DNA from: Rhodanobacter sp. PCA2
GTDB taxonomy: Bacteria; Pseudomonadota; Gammaproteobacteria; Xanthomonadales; Rhodanobacteraceae
Direction of reading: 5' to 3'
Assembly: GCF_013620825.1 (NCBI RefSeq)
Contig: NZ_NJIC01000021.1
Location: 19,729-66,948, forward strand
Length of the DNA stretch: 47,220 nt
The position numbers were made by a program, and so were the translations under genes. Positions 44,113-47,220 of the stretch are shown here, piece by piece. The first letter of the stretch is position 1. Every line of letters begins with the position of its first letter. The notes under the pieces were generated by a model. It did no database searches. It was not told where the DNA came from and saw nothing but the letters and a program-made list of their open reading frames with translations.

Positions 44113-45078
44113 ATGCGTTTGGGACGATCCTGCCGATGGTTATGGCTGTTCGTAGCCGCGGGGATCGTGGTGCTTCCTGTGATGTGGACGACGAGATCGC
44201 AGCCGCCGAAGCAACGAGTTCAAGCGGCGGTTGTGCAGAGCAGATCCGTTCCGCCATCGAGGTCGGTCGTCACAGTGCCACACACGTTGCCGCTTGCCAA
44301 CGCTCCGCTGCTTTCGGATCGGGCCGACCTTCAGGCATACGCGGGGGAGGGCGATGCGGCTGCCGCCAGCCGGCTGTTCAACGACATGGCTTGGTGCATT
44401 GAGCGCCCCCGCATGCTGGAGTGGCTGGCTGCCTTGCAGGCCGACCCTCTCTGGAACCGCTCTACGAAGGCCTATTTCCATGCTAGGGGCCTTGATGACC
44501 CTGTGAAGCAGCAAGAGGCGCTCGCCTCCATCCAACGCAATGTGCAACACATCCTGGATACCCAGCAGATGTGCGAGGGCACCGAGGCGATGCTTGCGGA
44601 TGGGGCCATCTACGGAGCGATGCTGCAGGCGGCCCGCCTCGGCGATACGGCAGCTTCCGCCTGCGCGCTGGTGGCTCCTTATGCCGGCCCGAAGCTCACG
44701 CCCGAGCAGGCGGCTGCCTATGCAGACGAAACCCGACGCTACGCCGAGGCTGCGTTGAGGAAGGGTAGTTGGGCGAACGTCTTCGCGTTGGCATCAGTTT
44801 CAAGTCGCCAGCTTTCTGACGGAGGAGGCGGCGGCTACGAGGCTTACACCTATCGACCCGACCCGGTGATGCAGCTCCGCTATTGGGCGCTGATGCGCCA
44901 TGGCATGGCCGAGGGTACAGAGGACGCCAAGACGTTTGATGGGGGCATCACTGCATTGTCGTCAGCAGTGACGCCAGCCCAGCGCGATGGGGCACTGCGC
45001 TGGGCGGATGAAACCTATGCGAAGTATTTCAGCGCAAGCGGCCCGAGCGGCGCGGTAATGTCGATGTGTCAGTACTGA
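44113..45078 (+). CDS. Exported or membrane-anchored protein of unknown function
   Basis: A 321-residue protein with an N-terminal signal or anchor helix (WLWLFVAAGIVVLPVMW), a Ser/Pro/Val-rich linker to about residue 65, and a largely helical domain with several Ala-rich helices (YAGEGDAAAASRLFNDMAWCIE, EQAAAYADETRRYAEAALRKG), suggestive of Sel1/TPR-like helical hairpins but without their consensus. Cysteines occur at the domain core (AWCIE, QQMCEG, ASACALV, SMCQY). It follows the pilin-domain protein by 71 bases. No family was recognised. Confidence 0.75.
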   Translation: MRLGRSCRWLWLFVAAGIVVLPVMWTTRSQPPKQRVQAAVVQSRSVPPSRSVVTVPHTLPLANAPLLSDRADLQAYAGEGDAAAASRLFNDMAWCIERPRMLEWLAALQADPLWNRSTKAYFHARGLDDPVKQQEALASIQRNVQHILDTQQMCEGTEAMLADGAIYGAMLQAARLGDTAASACALVAPYAGPKLTPEQAAAYADETRRYAEAALRKGSWANVFALASVSSRQLSDGGGGGYEAYTYRPDPVMQLRYWALMRHGMAEGTEDAKTFDGGITALSSAVTPAQRDGALRWADETYAKYFSASGPSGAVMSMCQY

Positions 45079-45106
45079 GCGGTGAAACAGGGTCAGGTTC
45101 ACTTCC

Positions 45107-45661
45107 TCAGGCGACGGCGTACTCGCCCATGCGGATATCGGGGCGGATCGGCAGCGTGAGGTCGCCGGCGATGAGCTGCAGTTCGCCGTCCTGGATCAGG
45201 CATTGCAGGCGCAGGGTGCGTTCGCACAGGGCGGCCAGTTGCTGCATGTCGGCGTGGTCGATGGCGAGCACGCTGAGGTTGTCGTGGCGGGTGAGCGTGC
45301 CGGCGATCTTGCTCCACCAGACGTCGGCGGCGTGGCCGCCATAGGCCAGCACCACGACCTGGCGCGACTGGTTGCAGGCCTTGCGCAGGCGCGTTTCGTC
45401 GGGCAGACCGACGTCGATCCACAGCTCGACCTCGCCGGTATAAGCCTTGCGCCACAGGGCCGGCTCGTCGGTGTCGCTGAGTCCCTTGCCGAACTCCAGC
45501 CGCTCGTCGGCATACAGCGCGAATGCGAGCAGGCGCGCCATCAGCCGCTCCTCGGTTTCCGACGGATGCCGGGCGAGGGTCAGCGCATGGGTGGCGTAGT
45601 AGTGCCGGTCCATGTCGCTGATCGACAGTTCGGCCTTGTGGATGGTGGCGGTGAGGGCCAT
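45107..45661 (-). CDS. yaeQ: YaeQ family protein
   Basis: A 184-residue YaeQ protein (PD-(D/E)XK nuclease-like fold). The family signatures are ATIHKAELSISDMDRHYYATHALTLARHPSETEERLMARLLAFAL, GLSDTDEPALW and VELWIDVGLPDETRLRKACNQ, where the Glu/Asp/Glu set resembles the nuclease core. E. coli YaeQ suppresses RfaH loss, and its biochemical role is unsettled. The ATG at 45661 gives the usual length. It is convergent with the unknown gene at 44113. Confidence 0.92.
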   Translation of the reverse strand: MALTATIHKAELSISDMDRHYYATHALTLARHPSETEERLMARLLAFALYADERLEFGKGLSDTDEPALWRKAYTGEVELWIDVGLPDETRLRKACNQSRQVVVLAYGGHAADVWWSKIAGTLTRHDNLSVLAIDHADMQQLAALCERTLRLQCLIQDGELQLIAGDLTLPIRPDIRMGEYAVA

Positions 45662-45808
45662 GGGGACAGTCGGGTTGGCGTAAAGCGGCCATTCTACGCG
45701 GACGCCGCGTTCCCGAAATCTCCGGATTCTTCGCTGCGTGCACTTGGCGCCGGCAAGGCCAGCCCCCATGGTTCCGTGGTCAGGGCTGGCGATAGCGGAG
45801 TGCGGTGC

Positions 45809-46945
45809 ATGAATTCCTTCGGCAAACCGCCGCAGGGCGAGCGGCTGGAGCGCTTGCACGACTTGTCGATGTGGGACGGCGAGCGCCTGCGCAACATCCA
45901 TCCGGTGCTGCCCGGTCTGCGCGACCCGCAGGCTGCGCGGCCGACGCTGCGCGAATTCCTGTGCGGCGACGAGCACCGCACGCCGCCGGCGCCGCTGGCC
46001 GCGAACGACCCGCGCGGCGCGTGGCTGCGCAAGCCGGCGAGCGGGTTGCGCGCCACCTGGCTGGGGCATTCCACGGTGCTGCTGGAGATCGACGGCTGGC
46101 GCGTGCTCACCGACCCGGTGTGGGGCCAGCGTGCCTCGCCGTTCGCGCTGCTGGGGCCGAAGCGTTTCCAGCCGGTGCCGATCGGGTTGCGCGACTTGCC
46201 CGAGGTCGATGCCGTGGTGATCTCGCACGACCACTACGACCACCTGGATTATCCGACGATACGTGCGCTGGCGAAGTCCGACGTTCCGTTCGTCACCTCG
46301 CTGGGTGTGGGTGCGCATCTCGAAGCCTGGGGCATCGCGCGTTCGCGCATCACCGAGCTGGTGTGGTGGCAGAGCCATCGCATCCCCGGCACCGGCCTCA
46401 CCGTCACCGCCGCGCCGTCGCAGCATTTCTCGGGCCGCGGCCTGAAGGACCGCAACCAGACGCTGTGGTCGTCGATGGTGATGGCCGGCGAACGCCACAG
46501 CGTGTTCTTCAGCGGCGATACCGGGCTCACCACCGAGTACGAATCCATTCGCGACCGGCTCGGCCCGTTCGACCTGGTGATGCTGGAAGTCGGTGCGTTC
46601 CATCCGTCCTGGGGCGACATCCACCTGGGGCCGGCGAATGCGCTGGCCGCGCACCGCCTGCTGGGCGGCGGCGTGCTGATGCCGGTGCACTGGGGCACGT
46701 TCGCGCTGTCCACGCATGCCTGGGACGAGCCGGTGGAAGACTTGCTCACGCTGGCCGACCCCAACCACGCCGCCTTGCTGCTGCCCCGTCTCGGCGAGCC
46801 GGCGGAACCGGTCGAGCGCCGTGACGTGCAGACGTGGTGGCGGCGCGGTTCTGTCGCAGGCGACAGGTCTCCGATCAAACCCGAACCGTCCGAGGTCGCG
46901 GCCAGCCATCCATTGAGCGAGCAGTTGCCCTGGCCGCTGGATTGA
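45809..46945 (+). CDS. MBL-fold hydrolase (UlaG/NAPE-PLD-like)
   Basis: A 378-residue metallo-beta-lactamase-fold enzyme of the COG2220 type. The core begins ATWLGHSTVLLEIDGWRVLTDPVWGQRASPF, typical of the NAPE-PLD/RomA/UlaG group, with metal site SHDHYDHLD (His140-His145), PSQHFSGRG, FFSGDTGL and MPVHWGTFALSTHAWDEP. The C-terminal part ends in a Trp-rich tail. Members hydrolyse phosphodiesters or lactones; the substrate is unknown. The ATG at 45809 has GCGGAG upstream. Confidence 0.9.
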   Translation: MNSFGKPPQGERLERLHDLSMWDGERLRNIHPVLPGLRDPQAARPTLREFLCGDEHRTPPAPLAANDPRGAWLRKPASGLRATWLGHSTVLLEIDGWRVLTDPVWGQRASPFALLGPKRFQPVPIGLRDLPEVDAVVISHDHYDHLDYPTIRALAKSDVPFVTSLGVGAHLEAWGIARSRITELVWWQSHRIPGTGLTVTAAPSQHFSGRGLKDRNQTLWSSMVMAGERHSVFFSGDTGLTTEYESIRDRLGPFDLVMLEVGAFHPSWGDIHLGPANALAAHRLLGGGVLMPVHWGTFALSTHAWDEPVEDLLTLADPNHAALLLPRLGEPAEPVERRDVQTWWRRGSVAGDRSPIKPEPSEVAASHPLSEQLPWPLD

Positions 46946-46980
46946 GAGCGGGCAGGGCGTGTCATCCCTGCGCGTGACGT

Positions 46981-47082
46981 TTACACCGGCTGGTAGACGG
47001 CTGCCACGGCACCGGAGGCGAACGTGGTCATGCCGACCAGTCGCAGGATCAGCTTTCTCTTTGCCGCGAGGGTGCCGATCAT
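46981..47082 (-). CDS. Possible 33-residue small protein
   Basis: The ATG at 47082 is preceded by GGAAAG and opens a 33-residue frame with a basic start and one hydrophobic stretch (LILRLVGMTTFASGAVAAVY). It could be a small membrane protein or the tail of a degenerate gene. No homologue is recognised. The rest of 46946-47220 shows no gene. Confidence 0.25.
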   Translation of the reverse strand: MIGTLAAKRKLILRLVGMTTFASGAVAAVYQPV

Positions 47083-47220
47083 GGTTTCTTTCCGCCCATG
47101 CGGTGCGTGGTTGGATGGGTCGCCGGTATCGGCTTGCTTGCGGACGGCGAACAGCTAGAGCAGGTTTCGACACCCCTGCAGAATGAGTCAGGCCCGCTTC
47201 GGCTGCGGAGGCAGGTGAAG

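Larger units (their letters stand above)
43036..45104. repeat. Opposed GAACCTG/CAGGTTC motifs flanking a two-gene segment
   Basis: AAGTGAACCTGGTTCCC at 43036-43052 faces GGGTCAGGTTCACTT at 45090-45104; they share the 11-base core AAGTGAACCTG in inverted orientation. A related GGGTTCACTT stands at 44058-44067, and ATCCTGACCC at 44086-44095. The motifs resemble the REP-like GGGTCAGGTTCACTT units common beside accessory genes in proteobacteria. They bracket exactly the two least GC-rich genes of this part. Confidence 0.55.

Overview
The window is about 47 kb of very GC-rich bacterial chromosome with dense, short-spaced genes. Family content and gene order (sdhCDAB, sdhE, cptA, lolC, lolD, comEC, exbB, exbD, msbA, lpxK in one direction) suggest a gammaproteobacterium of the order Lysobacterales (Xanthomonadales), probably close to Rhodanobacter, Dyella or Luteibacter. 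This rests on recognising proteins and gene order, not on a database search.

Layout. 0-2.1 kb: a MarR regulator and a NodT-type efflux outer-membrane lipoprotein (minus strand); the left edge is a perfect fold-back of the sequence. 2.1-6.1 kb: a TatD-family hydrolase, two glycine-zipper lipoproteins, a SleB-type wall hydrolase and a YgfZ-like folate-binding protein. 6.2-10.7 kb: succinate dehydrogenase with two assembly factors, an SdhAF4-like (DUF1674) small protein in front and SdhE behind, then CptA/YgfX. 10.8-19.2 kb: envelope biogenesis (LolC, LolD, ComEC, ExbB, ExbD, MsbA, LpxK). 19.2-23.2 kb: histidine degradation genes hutI and hutG with a GNAT-nitrilase fusion between them. 23.2-26.4 kb: a small lipoprotein, and a Spy/CpxP-like protein divergent from a CpxR/CpxA-like two-component system with a textbook CpxR box between them. 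26.4-36.8 kb: an alpha/beta hydrolase, a DMT-type exporter, a membrane diguanylate cyclase, an MFS exporter, a lipoprotein phosphodiesterase, a Gln-rich secreted protein, a CadC-like transmembrane regulator with TPRs and a PD40 beta-propeller protein. 36.9-38.9 kb: an alkylation-repair pair (Ada/AraC/AlkA fusion plus Ogt). 39.1-42.3 kb: an SGNH-hydrolase lipoprotein and urocanate hydratase HutU. 42.35-45.1 kb: accessory DNA with a RelE/XRE toxin-antitoxin pair under a clear operator, a four-helix membrane protein ending in a type IV pilin-like domain, and an unknown exported protein. 45.1-47.0 kb: YaeQ and a metallo-beta-lactamase-fold hydrolase.

How the genes fit together. The sdh block holds a complete complex II with maturation factors for the flavoprotein. 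The lol/exb/msbA/lpxK block supplies lipoprotein export, energy coupling and lipid A transport and synthesis. Three hut enzymes occur at two loci about 17 kb apart and no hutH is present. The alkylation-repair pair divides the functions of E. coli Ada over two overlapping genes, and a decayed 3' piece of a second ogt lies 3.4 kb away.

The items most worth a second look are the membrane-pilin fusion and its repeat-flanked island, the CpxR box, the ogt remnant, the mini-ORF coupled to hutG, and the fold-back at base 1. No tRNA, rRNA, CRISPR array or intact transposase was recognised.
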